Shown here piece by piece: positions 24,601 to 36,963 of a stretch of DNA of 64,000 nt. A program made the position numbers and the translations under genes. This DNA is from Isoetes taiwanensis. Taxonomy: Eukaryota; Streptophyta; Lycopodiopsida; Isoetales; Isoetaceae. The DNA is taken from the NCBI GenBank assembly GCA_021234155.1, contig JAJEKV010000002.1, forward strand, positions 35,446,128-35,510,127, read 5' to 3'. Every line of letters starts with the position of its first letter. Positions within the stretch are counted from its first letter, which is position 1. The notes below the pieces were generated by a model. The model was not told the origin of the DNA, searched no databases, and worked only from the letters and a program-made list of their open reading frames with translations.

Positions 24601-26880
24601 GTGAGTAATCGCCCCGCCAAAGCGTAGTGACACGGCTGCTATCCGACCAGCGTGCTTTAAGGCCATATTTCTCAAGGGAGCCGCAGGACATCGCCGTACC
24701 GGAGGGTCAAGTCGCATGGGCTGCTCTTACCCTCGTCCTGCATTGAAATCTCCAAGAAGGACGCATCTACCTAATCGCTGATGCCGGGCCAGATGTCATC
24801 ATATAGATCGACATATCGGTCCATCCTATCCGACGGGTGGGTCAAAGGAGTAGAAGGTGCCGCTCAAGGCGGAGGGAAATAATGGCGCCGTAAAAAAGAG
24901 GTTGCCATCGGTATTATGCACACGTAACCTTTATACCGGCTAAAATCGTCTGCCTTCCGGAGGGTAACCTAATGTTAAGGTTGTCCTAGGTAGCAAGCCA
25001 CTCCCCCCATGACCCCGCCGTCTGGCATTATTGAAGACCGAGAAATGTTGTAACTCCGCAAATCAGTAGCTCGTGCTCAAAGATGCTCCCATGTCTCCAT
25101 GAGGAAGATGAGATCCATAACGGGCCAGTTACCGAGTTCAGATCGCCCCTTCTCGCTAAGGGAAGCCTCGACAATTCCATGAGACCACCCCGAGGCACAA
25201 TTTGTATTTGAGGATGTATCTTGCGGGAGGGCGGGAGGCGGTAGTGAGCTGGAGTGGGCGGGCGGCATGTGGTGAGGCGTGGGGCCTTGGTAGGAAGCGA
25301 GGTAGTGGCCAAACTTGAGCGGGCACGTGCAGCATGTGGACGTTGGTCGCGAGGTGCGGTAGCGGTGTCGGAAAATGTGCATCGCCTCGGGGCTTAAATC
25401 GCGGCACCCATTGGCCGGGCCCTCGTACGACAAGCTTCATCTGCGTTGCCTCTGTTGCCGCGGGTGGCGGTCGATCACGTACGGATGTCGCCAACATCAA
25501 AGCCGCGCAATAGCCAGCATCACGCTTTTATGCGGCAAATTTGGGCCCCATGCGGTGCTTTCGAAGTGAGGCCCAGCCAGGATATCTCAATCCAGATAGA
25601 ATCTTATTTAGGATGTGGGCAGACTCTCCCTGTGCCTCGAGACTACCCAGTTGTGACTCGCACTGCTCACGGAGTTACCACCACGGCCTGCAGCAGCGAG
25701 ATCCCAGCCTTTGTGAGGTGGGCACGGCCGGGGCTATCTTTGGGGGAGGGTGGTGGTGAAATTGGGATAGTGGAGTATTTGGAGTAGTACGGGATAGTGG
25801 GTAAGGCCGGTCTGGTAGGCTGCCCGTGTGGGCATGGCAGGATGAGCCGGGCGTTCGGCCCATGGTCGGAGGGACACAGCTCTTGCGGTGGCCATCGCAC
25901 CTTTGCGGTACGACTATGAACCTCGGTAGGGACGCAATACGTGGACTGATTTGCGCGGCCACGGGCTCAGGGCTCGGGTGGCGGTGCTCGACCACGGCCT
26001 ACCGGTGGGGCGGGGCTTTAGCATTCGTCTTTACTACGAAGATGGAATACGGTACATGCCGAGAGCGTACTCAAATGCCATGGTGGTGTTGCCTCTGGTA
26101 GGCGGTAGTCTCTACGTATCATGGTATCGATGATGAACACTAGTCTGGCCGGGCCGCATGTCGGACACCTCGCTGCTGCCGCTTTCAGTGTGGGGCCCCG
26201 GGGCCATCTTCCACATGCAAAGGCGGGTCTCAAGCAGGATACGGTTCTTCTCGACCCGATTTGCCTTTGAGCACATGGGATGCCGAGGACTCCATCTCCA
26301 CCGCCATGCCACCAAAGCGGTAATCGATACGTTCCCACTGACCTGCACTGCCTCCATTCCCCGCTTTGGCGTGGCTCCAATTCTGCCCGGTGGGAGTTCC
26401 TATGTGGTTCGAAAGCACATCCTTCCCACGGGCCGGGCTCGGGGAGGGGCTTTTAGCCTTAGCCCGAGCCTTCCCTTCTTCATGGAGGATGACTCCCCGT
26501 CCATGATGGCTGATCGGGGACTGCTTTGGGGCGGGCCTCGCCTTGGTTTTCAAGGGCGGCCCATCTTCGGGCCTATGACTCCCAAAGTTTGAGGGGTCTG
26601 AAAGTGAAGGGTGCCTAGAATTGAATTGGGGACTCAAGAACGGCAGAGCACCTTTGTTGTCAACGGAAACCTAAGTGGTGGGCCGGGGTGTTTGCGTGTT
26701 TTCTAGCGAGCCCGGCAACGCAGGGTAGAGGGTGCCCACCACCTTTTGACTTTGACTTTGACCTCCGCCACCGCTTTCTCATAGGTCTTTCCAAAGCTTT
26801 GTATAACACGACACCATTTAACATGCCACCGCTTCTAATCTCCATCGCCACCGCTTCATAGATTAGAATAGAACTTCACT
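21690..26880 (-). mobile_element. LINE copy D1, same family as copy A
   Basis: A minus-strand LINE, heavily frameshifted. The 3' end is at about 21694, with a (TTCC)n tail and the hairpin GACC-gatt-GGTC. Reading back: a C-terminal zinc region at 22380-22066 (EDESHTFESCPS), matching copy A; then the reverse transcriptase at 23530-22850 (LPLSPTLFGLYIDQLEPWL, with the YADD box decayed to YLGAM); then linker fragments at 24311-23793 and 24691-24419. The endonuclease start lies near 25190 (GVVSWNCRGFP). ORF1-like fragments with proline/arginine-rich composition extend to about 26850. No frame is open for more than about 230 codons. Its 5' two-thirds are duplicated as copy D2. Confidence 0.83.
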
Positions 26881-26929
26881 CACAATTATCGCAGCCAACA
26901 AACAAAGTGTGGGGGTTTTGAGGGCTCCA

Positions 26930-27230
26930 AAGTCCGAGAGGGGTCTCGTCGGGCCTCAAGGGTGGCGGGGACGACCAATTTGGAGAGCCCAAATATTGTG
27001 GGCGCCAATTTTATAGGCCCAAATTGGACGGGTGCCAATTTAAGGAAAAAATTGTTTTTTAACCTCAAATTGGACGGACGCCTAATTTGTTGGTCCAAAG
27101 TGGGCGCCCACCAAATTTGAGGGCCAAAAAGAAAGGGATTTTTTTCGCCAATTTGGGTGAGCCAATTTGGACACCCCAAATCGCAATTTGGCCCGATTAA
27201 TGAGGGCCAATCTCGCCTCCGCTTTTTTTT
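26930..27230. repeat. AATTGG(A/G)CG dyad cluster (unit 1)
   Basis: About eight closely spaced copies of caaattggacgg, gcgcc(c)aattt and variants on both strands. They are related to the palindromic repeats at 15.1-16.4 kb. The counterpart in unit 2 is at 33340-33580. Confidence 0.75.
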
Positions 27231-27832
27231 TAAAGACATTTTCAGCAAGCTTTGATATGATTTTCATGTGTTTTGTGCTTGGAAACGAGGTGGCTACCCA
27301 ATTTATAATGATCTATCTTTGCTGGTGGGACTAGTTTCTAGGATTGAAGATCCGAATCAAAGGGTTCCCCGACATTTAAAGGTGGATGTTTGGTTGCCAA
27401 AGGGTTTCTTGCCCATGGAAGGTGCGATCCTTACCTAGGGGAGGCTAAGGACTGGAACCATGATGTTCTCATCGATCGACACCGAGCCAACACTTTTGCA
27501 CTCCAAAGAAAGGCGGGTAGAAGATGTAAAAGTCGATTTAATTAAAGTGGGTCACATGCCATTCCCATTTTTTTGAACCTTGTCATTTACACAAAAGGAC
27601 ATCGCGAGAAACTTTTGAAACCACTTTATCGCTTTTTAGAAGATGCCTTTTTTTCCCCGGTGAAAAAAATGTTAAGGAAAATTACATGGTCTACTTTTCT
27701 CAATTAAGCAGTCGAAAAGGTAAAGATAACATATCTAAAATCAATGAAAATGCTATCTCAAAGAAGCAAAGTGTTAATCGCCTAAATTTTTATGCATAAA
27801 TTATTTCACTACATTATATTTTACATAGTGGT

Positions 27833-28290
27833 TGAATGAATGAATGAATGAATGTTTTATTATTTTGTCGTCGAGACCATCGGTCTATATGACAATGACA
27901 TTTTCCTACTAACAACCCCCGTTCGTCGATGTCACTCCAAGGAGCATCATCAACTCAAATTCACGGGTCTCTCATGTTCTTCATACACCAGAGTAAAATC
28001 CTTTGTAGTCCTTGAAGAGACCATGAAGATCGGGCTATCACAACTATTACATCATCTTCGCACACATACCACCCTCGAAAAAAAAGGTCCGGGGTGTGAA
28101 AGCAACTTCAAGATAATAGAAATCTAACGCCACCGGCCTTGCCTAATGCATGTCACCAACCTCTTCTCGTCCTCTTTCTTCAATGAATGGGTCTTTCATG
28201 ACTCTCATCACGCCCTTTCGCCGCGTCCGGATGGAAGAGATAAAAATCAAGTTAGAAAAGTGACCCTAGGACAATACAAATAAAAACAAC
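27833..28290 (-). mobile_element. 3' end of a LINE (copy E1)
   Basis: A (TGAA)n tract at about 27834-27853 is followed on the plus strand by gttttattattttgtcgtcgagaccatcggtctatatgac. Read on the minus strand this is a LINE 3' end: hairpin GACC-gat-GGTC, then a gacgacaaaataataaaa run, then a (CATT)n tail. Only the 3' few hundred bases are present; I see no reverse transcriptase. Copy E2 in unit 2 is its duplicate. Confidence 0.7.
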
Positions 28291-28616
28291 CGCCTAACGC
28301 GAAAAGCGTGGCATTGGAAGTTGCGCGGTCTTAGGGCCTTCTTGACTCCGAAACGGAACGTAGGTCGAGAAAAAATGGAAAAAAAAAAAAACCTTTTTTT
28401 CATCGGGCAGCCTTTCGACTGTTCCAGCGAGTCGAAAAAGGCCCTTAAGGCCCTCTAAGAGCACTCTTCAGGGCGTTCGACCAAGATGGGCCCTAAGACG
28501 ATACTGCCCGTAACGCCGGCGTCATCGCATTACCGCCATTCACCCGACGGTCACGCCAACGTAGCCAAGCAAGTAGCACCCTAGGGGCAACTTGCAAAGG
28601 TGTGTACATTTATTTA

Positions 28617-31600
28617 TTGCGCGCATCGTATCTGCCGCGTTCCATCTGGCGAACCAGCGATCTCTCTTACCCCTCCGCGGGCCTAAGCGGCTATGGACTC
28701 ATGACCCACGGTGTAAGCCGGAATGCTTGAGGCGAGCATCACCCATAGTAACCACTGCGAAAATGAAGCGATGTGTGTCTATCAAGAACGCCGGCTGAAG
28801 CGTAGATCAGTTTCTGGCCGAGTCGATGGGGACTGAAGGTTTCACCCAAGTGCCGCGTTGATGCCAAAAATGCCTTACGCACCTGCTCAAGTCATTCAGG
28901 TAAGCGAAGAGGCGTAGGGCTAACTTTCTCGACTCGTCTGGAAAAGGACATGCTTTCGACCGGTGCGGAACAGATGTGGTGATGGCCCCAATCATATAGC
29001 TACGCACGGTGGTATTGCGCATGGCATAAAAGCTTTCCATTTCTTTGTCACCACATAGCGGATAGGCGCCTCCCAGCGGGCGAGGAACTCCACCCCTAGG
29101 GTACTTGTAGGTGGTGGCGTCCCTGGCTGTCCCGATATGTGAGTCACCGGGGAGGCATGGGGTGGCGTGAAAGAGGATATGAGAACCACCTGGTCTTGGC
29201 GGATTGGCGCATGTCGCGTAGCGACAAAATGTGTCTAGGGCATCGGTGAGGGCGCATAGCTTAAGGGGTGTGGGCGGAGGCCAACATCGTCCGCATAGAT
29301 GAAGGCTGGCGGATGACCTGGTGCAAAAGGCGTATACCATCCCCATGCTTTCGATAAGCCGGGCTCTAAGGCCCGATCAATGTAGAGGCCAAAAAGTGTT
29401 GGCGAGGGGGGGCAACCCGGGACCCGATACTAACGGTGAATGCTTGGCGTCGGTGCATCACGCCAAAACAACTCTCATACAACTGTATATGGCATTACGC
29501 ACGCGTGGGAGCCCGGTTGGCCTTGATCTAGCCCGCGACTTTTCGAGGGGACCGTATCAAAAGCCTTTCGCGAAGTCCACAAAGCGGCAATACAAGTCAG
29601 TAGATGATTAAATTTGTCTTCAATCGATGCCGCGCGGCGTAAAGATATGGTCAATCGTTGAGTGGGCGGGGAAAGCCTACTGTGTGGGGCTTCGCACATC
29701 CGCGCCTCGCCATTGAGTCAGCTACTGCTTTCGAGAATGCCGATAGCGGTTTGGCAAATCTTTGAAGCGACCATGATCGTGTCGGTAATTGGCCGGGCCG
29801 ATGTATTGGGTCGCCCATGCCTTGTGAATGGGAACAACCACTTGTGGTCCATTGTGGGAAACCCTCCCGCAATGCTCTTTTGAGCGGGGGTAGTGAGGAC
29901 CCGGCTGGCCGCTGCCCCGCCCACTTGAGTAACTTTCGGCACGCATACCATGGGTCATTGCCCCTTCCCATTAGCTAGCCGTTGGGGTGGCCCTCCTCAA
30001 CATCCCGGCCCGAGAACCAATGGGGCCATCATCGTGGGAGTATGGGCGATGCGTCCTGGCCGGGTCATAGAGCTGCTGCCAAGTGCAGTTCCCACGGGTG
30101 TGATGTCCTCAGAGGTGGGCTGGCCCTTGAAGCTTTTCTAGCCAAGGTTGAGGATGAGAGTGTCGGCGGGCGAACATCTCCCCCTGATGCCTGGCAATGC
30201 CTCGCGCCTTTGTGTCCCGGATAGGTGCGGTGCGTGTGTGGTGGCCTGGCGGGTACACGGATCCAGAATGTGATTTGAGCTGCTGCTTCGTTTACGAGTC
30301 GCATCAAACCATCGGTTGGCGGAATATTCTGCTGACCCCAGCGGCGACGCGGGTTCGCCAGCACTCCGTCCGCTGCATCCCGTAATAGCGAAGTCAACTG
30401 GTCTGTCTGCTGCTCTAGTGTGGGGGTCTGCAGAATTGCTGGCAGGGCGTCCATGAGCATCTCGGCGTAGTCCTCTGCCTGCTCATAATCTAGTCGCAAC
30501 TGAGGATGGCGAGGGGCTGGCATAGTGGGGTTCTGGCGGCTCGCCAAACCATCCGGTCCAAACAAAGTGGGAGGGTGATCCGAGTCGACCTCCTCATCCT
30601 AATCGCCCCCGCGCCCACCCCAAAACGATCGATGAGATGCATATCTTGCGCAACTACAAGCACATAGTCCACACTAGACCCTCCCCCATTGTCCTTTGCG
30701 CATGTGCACTTGGCGGTGAAACCACACGCGGAAAGGCCATTGCAAATTATCAAGTCAAAAATGCCACATAGCAGAGCAACCTACGCCAAAGCAGTGACAC
30801 GGCTGTCATCCGACCCGCGTGGCGGGGCTATTTCAAGGGGCGAAGGCGGCGGGACATCGTCGGCCGAGGGGTCAAGTCGCATGAACGCTTCTACTCCCCC
30901 CGTGCATTGAAATCTCCAAGAAGGACGACCTACCCAACTGGCGATGTTTGCCGTATGTCATCATATAGATCGACATACGGGTTCATCCTATCCGCATCGG
31001 GGTGGCTGCGATGAATAGGAAGGTGTCTGCGTGGAGGGAAATAACAGCGCCGAAAAAGAGGGTTGCCATCGGGTATTATGCACCACGAACCAGTCACCAG
31101 GCAGTGTCCGGCTCTTACGGAGGGTAACCCGAATGTGCCAAGGTTGTCCTGTGGTAGCAAGCCACTCCCCATGACCCCGTGTCGTCCCTACCGGGTATTG
31201 AAGACCAGAAATGTTGGTAACCCGCAAAATCGGGTAGCTCAGGCTCAACATGCTCCCATGTCTCCATGAGGAAGATGAGATCCATACCGGCCGCCACTGG
31301 ACGGAAGTCAATTATCCCCATCCTCGCCAAGGGAAGCCTCGACAATTCCATGAGACCACCCGGTGAGGAATTCCCTATTTGTCGGCGAGGATGGTATGCG
31401 CTGACTGAAGTCCGGGGGGGGCGGGAAGTAGGCTGAAAAGTGAAGTAGATGGAGCGAGGAAGCATGTGGCTGGAGAGGGCGTGGGGCGAGGGGAGTAAGG
31501 GGGGAGAAAGGGGCGATGGTAGTAGAAGCGGGCAGGGCGTGCGTCTTGTGGTTGGGGCTGGGGTTGCAGCAGTAGTAGCGGTATCCGGAAAATGTGCATC

Positions 31601-33250
31601 CGCGCCCAACCAATCTGGGCTGCCCGTTGGCGAATGCCTCGACCCCCTCGACAAGCTCCTGTCAAGGTGCCTCATTTGCACGCGGGTGTGAGGTCCCGGC
31701 CCACGATACCCGGGGATGTCCTTCAACATCCGCCTGGGCGCAATATGGCATCACGCACTGATGTATCCGCGAACCGCCGAGCCCCATGCCGGGCCGCTCG
31801 AAATGTGAATCGCGGGAATGTCATCCGATCGAGAATGTGTTCGGATGTGGTGGGCGACTCTCCCTCTAACATTCGCATGCCTCGAACTACCAGGGACAGG
31901 GCTCTCCGGCCAACGCCCTGAGTTCTGGCGAGGGCACAAGGGTCAAAGGTGGGCGAAGGTCGGCCCTTGGCCGGGGTGGTGGTGGTGGCCGTGGGATGGC
32001 GTGGAGTGAATGGAGGTGGCTGGGATGAAGGGAGTGGCTGGAGCGGGAGCGCGCGGGGGCGTGGCCGCAGGGGGAGGCCGTGGCCGGATAGCCCGGTGCG
32101 GTTCCAGCCGGCGTTCGCCCCTGCGGAAGTCGGGAGGACAGCTCTTCTGCGAGCTGCTGCCGCCGCTTACGGCAAAAATACCTACGCGCTAGCTGCGGTG
32201 ACTATGAACCACCGGTAGGGGAGACCACAGCCAAATGCGGTGGGCGGTTTGCCGCAACCCACTGGGCTCGGTTCACGAGAGTAGCGAGGCGTGCGAGAAC
32301 CCGGCCTACAGGCGTCGGGCGGGCTTCTTTGTTCGATCTTACTCACGAAGATCCACGAAGGCGTATGCGGCACGCATTTTGTGCTCCCGATGCCATGGTG
32401 GTGGCTGCCTCTACCTCGGCTGAAGGCCGAGAACCGGCGTGACCATCGTCTCCTGCATTTGCGGCTCCCTCTCGTGTCATGGTGTCGGTGATGAACCGCG
32501 AGGAGTCTGGGCGCATGTCGGCCGACCTCTGCACGGCTTCTTTGCCGCTTTCAGTGTGCAAGGCCAAGGCCATCTTCCACATCGCGGCGTCGCGGGTCTC
32601 CAAGCTTTGTGTCACGGTTCTTCGACCCGATTTGCCTTTTGAGCACATGGGATGCCGGGGACTCCATCTCCTTTGCCATGCCGGCCAGGCGAACCTTTGT
32701 TAGCCTCAATCGAGCCTTTGTTAGCCTCCATTCCGCTTTGGGTGGCTCAATTCTCTGCCGAGGCGGGAGTTCCTATGTGGTGCGAGCAATTAATCCCTTC
32801 GGTAGGGCTGGCCACCGGCAGGGGCCTTAGCCTTGGCGAGCCTCCTTCTTCATGGAGGATGACTCTCCCCATCCATGATGGCTGATGGGGACCCGTTTGT
32901 CGCGGGCCCCTCGCCTTGGGTTTCCAGGCGGCCCATCTTACGTGGCCATGACTCCCAAAGTTTGAGGGTCTCGGCTGCGGAAAGGGTGCCTAGAATTGAA
33001 TTTGGGGACTCAGAAGCGAGGCGAGCACCTTTTGGGTTAGTCAACGGAAACCCTAAGTGGTGGGCGGGGGTGTGGGTGTTTTTCATGAGCCCAGCAACAC
33101 CCGGGTAGGGGGTGCCCACCACCTTTGACTTTGACTTTGACCTACTGCCACTGCTTCTCATAGGTCTTTCCAAAGCTTTGTATAACACGACACCATTTAA
33201 CATGCCACTGCTCTAATCTACTGCCACTGCTTCTCATAGATTAGAATAGA
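28617..33250 (-). mobile_element. LINE copy D2 (duplicate of D1, 3' end missing)
   Basis: A second copy of LINE D, lacking the 3' terminal ~700 bp because the duplication started inside the element. Recognisable pieces are IDRALEPGLSKAWGWYTPF-like remnants and KYPRGGV near 29340-28810 and the primer-grip region at 29611-29475. The conserved segment QPTLEQQTDQLTSLL lies in 30565-30065, and an endonuclease start region is at about 31390-31310. ORF1-like fragments extend to 33203 (the SRSKSKSKVVG counterpart of D1's SKSKSKGGG). All frames are broken. This copy was presumably inert before duplication. Confidence 0.75.
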
Positions 33251-33339
33251 ACTTCACTCACAATTACTGCAGGCCAACTACAGCAGGTGTGGGGGTTTTG
33301 AGGGCTCCAAAGTCTGAGGGGTCTCTGGCTGCCTCAAGG

Positions 33340-33580
33340 GTGGCGGACGACCAATTTGGAGAGCCCAAATATTGTGGGCGCTCAATTTTATAGGCCCAAA
33401 TTGGACGGGTGCCAATTTAAGGAAAATTGTTTTTAACCCTCAAATTGGACGGACGCCCAATTTGGTTGGTCCAAAATTGGGCGTCCACCAAATTTGAGGG
33501 CCAAAAAGAAAGGGATTTTTTTTCGCTCAATTTGGGTGAGCGCCCAATTTGGACACCCCAAATCGCAATTTGGCCTGATT
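33340..33580. repeat. AATTGG(A/G)CG dyad cluster (unit 2)
   Basis: Duplicate of 26930-27230. This copy keeps longer versions of the dyad (for example gggtgagcgcccaatttgg), suggesting unit 1 has lost bases here. Confidence 0.75.
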
Positions 33581-34215
33581 AATGAGGGCCAATCTCGCTC
33601 TCCCCGTTTTTTTTAAAGACATTTTCAGCAAGCTTTGATATGATTTTCATGTGTTTTGTGCTTGGAAACGAGGTGGCTACCCAATTTATAATGATCTATC
33701 TTTCGCTGTGTGGGACTAGTTTCTAGGATTGAAGATCCGTAACCAAAGGGTTCCTGACATTTAAAGGTGGATGTTTGGTTGCCAAAGGGTTTCTTGCCCA
33801 TGGAAGGTGCAGTCACTCTAGGGGAGGCTAAGGACTGGAACCATGATGTTCTGCATCAGATTGACACTGAGCCAACACTTTTGCACTCCAAAGAAAGGCG
33901 GGTAGAAGATGTAAAAGTCGCATTTAATTAAAGTGGGTCACATGCCATTCCCATTTTTTTTGGAACCTTGTCATTTTACACAAAAAGGACATGCGAAACT
34001 TTTGAAACCACTTTATCGCTTTAGAAGATGCCTTTTTTCCTGTGTGAAAAAAAATGTTAAGGAAAATTACATGGTCTACTTTTCTCAATTAACGAGTCGA
34101 AAAGGTAAAGAGCACATCTAAAATCAATGAAAATGCTATCTCGCTGTAAGCAAAGTGTTAATCTGCCTTAAATTTTTATGCATAAATTATTTCACTACAT
34201 TATATTTTATAGTGG

Positions 34216-34660
34216 TTGAATGAATGAATGAATGAATGTTTTATTATTTTGTCGTCAGACCATCAGGTCTATATGACAATGACATTTTCCTACTAACAAC
34301 CCCCCGTTCACGAGTCGATGTCACTCCAAGGGAGCATCATCCAACTCAAATTCCTGGTCTCTCTCATGTTCTTCATACATACCGAGTAAATCCTTGTAGT
34401 CCTTGAAGAGACCATGAAGATCGGGCTATCACAACTATTACATCATCTTCGCACACATACCACCTACTGGAAAAAAGGTCCGAGGTGTGAAAGCAACTTC
34501 GAAGATAATAGAAATCTAAACGCGCTGGCCTGCCCAATGCATGTCACCAACCTCTTCTCGTCCTCTTTCTTCAATGAATGGGTCTTTCATGACTCCCGAT
34601 CACGTCCTTTCTGCTCGCGATCTGGACTGGAAGAGATAAAATCAAGTTAGAAAAGTGACC
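34216..34660 (-). mobile_element. 3' end of a LINE (copy E2)
   Basis: Duplicate of copy E1, with the same (TGAA)n tract and the hairpin GACC-tgat-GGTC on the minus strand. It differs from E1 by a few one- to three-base indels. Confidence 0.7.
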
Positions 34661-34949
34661 CTACAGACAATACAAATAAAAAAAAACAACCGGTTCTAGC
34701 GTGGCTTTTTCAGTTGGAAAATGCGAGGTCTTAGGGCCTTCTTGACTCCGGTCGGCGTGGGTCAGAGGAAAAATGGAAAAAAAAACTTTTTTTTTCATTT
34801 TTATTGGGCCTTTCTCGACTCGCGAGTCGAAAGGCCCAACAAAGGCCCTCTAAAAACCTCTACGTGGCGTTCGGCCGATTATCACGGTCCTAAGGCGATA
34901 TGTCTTTGCCTCAAATCATCGCGTTACCGCCATTCCCGGCGGCATTAAT

Positions 34950-35765
34950 GCGTAGCGTGTAGCCAAGCAAGTAGCACCCTAGGGGGCAACTTGCAAGGTG
35001 TGTACATTTATTTATGTGCACATTTACTCATATGCACATTTATCCAAGTGTACACATTTACCCATGTGGACACTTTATGCCACTTAGTCATTAAAGGCAA
35101 GTGGGCCACACCCAATTATCCCACATGCTTAAAGGGATAATGGGAAACCCTAGCCCTAACCCTTTGTCTATATAGGTAAAGGAAACCCTAACTTGCTATT
35201 TTCGTTCATACCATTTTAGGGCCATTTGTGGAATAAATTCTCAAAATATGGTTTGAGGTTGTGGAGAGTTGACTCATGAGAATGATCCCTCTGGTGTGTA
35301 AGGCCTTCCGGGGATTCCTGTGGACTAGGTCTAATGGCTTGCCACTGCGTATAGGTAAGGCATGGGCTCGACACCCGTGGAGTGATGTGTCACTCTCCAT
35401 TGGGTTCAAGTCGAATAAGGGCAGTGGTCCTCTAGTCACCTTGAGTCAGCATGTAGATCTCTGGAGGGAGTGATCCCTACCTGCCCCATCGGAACTGGGG
35501 AGATGCAACCCAAGAATAGCCCCTCTGGCTATGCATCTGGCGGGCTACAGTCAGGTCCCAACACTTTTCAACCTACTCTGCAAAGTGTGCACAGGAGGGG
35601 CGGATGGAGTGGACTACCCTAAGCCATGTTCTTATGCCAGCCAAATCCATTGCCATGAATTCTGTCTGCAATGACCTCTGGAGACCCAAGCTTGTCAGTC
35701 CATCCCTGTGTCAGAGCCTTGGGTAGGACTCCCTATGTGATGTGCTGATCTTTGTCTATGCAGAT
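34950..35765 (+). mobile_element. Degenerate chromovirus LTR
   Basis: Sequence from about 35150 to 35760 follows the LTRs of the 37-49 kb chromovirus (in their coding sense) block by block. Shared blocks include ggcatgggctcgacaccc, ggggagatgcaaccca, tgcaaagtgtgcacaggagg and gccatgaattctgtctgca. The upstream part carries four short gtgcacatttac-like tandem copies (about 35000-35060). The LTR is cut at 35765, where the Tat-like element begins. No internal domain accompanies it, so it is a solo or partial LTR. Confidence 0.75.
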
Positions 35766-36916
35766 TGTTAGTCCTGTACGTCCTGGTACAGGACTATTCA
35801 TGCACACGGAGGACCAGATCAAGAACAAGGATCCACAGTCAGGTCCAGGTCAGTCATTAGAGGTAATTTGAGATCTCCTTTTGTCCCCATAAGAATCCTC
35901 CAATAGAATGAGTACTCTACATCAAACTGCAATTAATGCAGCATTAACAACTTCATTGCTGTCGTTTTTTCCCATAACTTTTGATCTACTCATGAAAATG
36001 CTGCGGCGTTTGTTGCATTAGATGCAGAATGAAAAGATCTTTCAAATGATATATGGTTATGATGTATTTCAATACAAGCCATATGTGTTAACCTTAAAAA
36101 ATATGGTTTTTTGCTCTTTTCTTATATATTTACATCCCAAAAGATATAACAATGGGTTGTCATTAGAAAGATCTTGAGGAGCCGAATCCATTGCCACAAA
36201 TAGTGTTCGAATCGGAGTTTTTGATCAAAAGTTATAGTAGAAAAATGACACTGCAAAAGTTAGTTAGAACTGCATTAATTACTGCTGCCACATAATACTG
36301 GAATAAAATACACTGGAGCTCTTCTCTTATTGGACAGTTTAAAAAGCTGATGTGGCTTTTTAAGCATCCCTTAATGGGACAAAATTAGATCTCAAATTAC
36401 CTCTAATGCATCAAAAGCCCCGCAGAAGACCAAGCAGCAGACCAAGCAGGCCACGCCCGTGCCAAAGAAGAGGCAGAGAACAGACAAGTGACGGGCCGTC
36501 AGCATCAGTGTCAGCGTCAGCGTGATTTCAGGCATCTCAAGAGGCACCGCCAACATTCCTGCAAATCAGGCCTCCTTCTAGGAGTCGGTACCGAGATCTG
36601 ACAAAGTGTCTATATTGGGCCAGAGGCCATTGTACTATATATATGAGTAGAGCTAGCATTCACAGGCTAGATGAGTTTTTGGTCTTATCTCACTTCTGCT
36701 TTCTCTCGATTGCGAGAGCTCATGTATCATCTTTGATATCAAAGAGTTTTGTTCTCATCATTGTGTTCTTATTGTTTTCTCTTGTTCTCTCTCTTCTCCT
36801 TTTCCTTTGTTTCTTTTGCAAATCCCACGTGACACAGCTACCGGATTCTCCTGTTTGATCCACGGGTCCTAAAAGAGGGCTGTCTTGCAGGAGTTCCCGA
36901 ACCCAGACCCCAAACA
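35766..36916 (+). mobile_element. 5' LTR of the Tat-like element
   Basis: Begins TGTTAGTCCTG where the degenerate chromovirus LTR is interrupted, and ends ...CCCCAAACA one base before the primer-binding site. A TATA box (ctatatatatgag, 36635-36645) would start the transcript in the distal third. The end points are inferred from the TG..CA termini and the PBS, because the partner LTR is outside the window. Confidence 0.7.
35855..36408. mobile_element. MITE-like element with ~40-bp inverted ends
   Basis: The 22-bp sequence cattagaggtaatttgagat+ct at 35855 recurs in reverse complement ending at 36408. The pairing extends with mismatches for about 40 bp (ttttgtcccca against ttttgtccca). The 554-bp interior has no coding potential. 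A target duplication is not clear. It may be a separate non-autonomous insertion in the LTR or an old part of it. Confidence 0.6.
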
Positions 36917-36917
36917 C

Positions 36918-36934
36918 TGTCGCCGCTGCCGGGT
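36918..36934 (+). promoter_or_regulatory. Primer-binding site, tRNA-Asp-like
   Basis: TGTCGCCGCTGCCGGGT resembles the complement of a plant tRNA-Asp 3' end (TGGCGCCGTTGCCGGGG) with a few mismatches. It starts one base after the LTR end. Tat/Athila elements commonly use this tRNA. Confidence 0.55.
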
Positions 36935-36963
36935 CTGATTTTCTTTTTCTTCTTTCTTTTACC

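Larger units (their letters stand above)
22410..28616. repeat. Tandem duplication, unit 1 (~6.2 kb)
   Basis: This unit runs from inside LINE D (gcgttccatctggcgaac, 22418-22435) through the LINE 5' region, the aattgg repeats, a second LINE 3' end, and a short piece of LTR ending gtgtgtacatttattta. The next unit begins at 28617 with the same LINE-internal sequence. The order and content of unit 2 are the same throughout, with many small indels between the two. Confidence 0.9.
28617..35012. repeat. Tandem duplication, unit 2 (~6.4 kb)
   Basis: This unit is collinear with 22410-28616. It ends with the same caccctaggg, gcaacttgcaa and gtgtgtacatttattta landmarks and then continues into the rest of a chromovirus-type LTR. 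The junction between units (28616/28617) joins LTR-derived sequence to LINE-internal sequence, which marks the duplication breakpoint. Confidence 0.9.
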
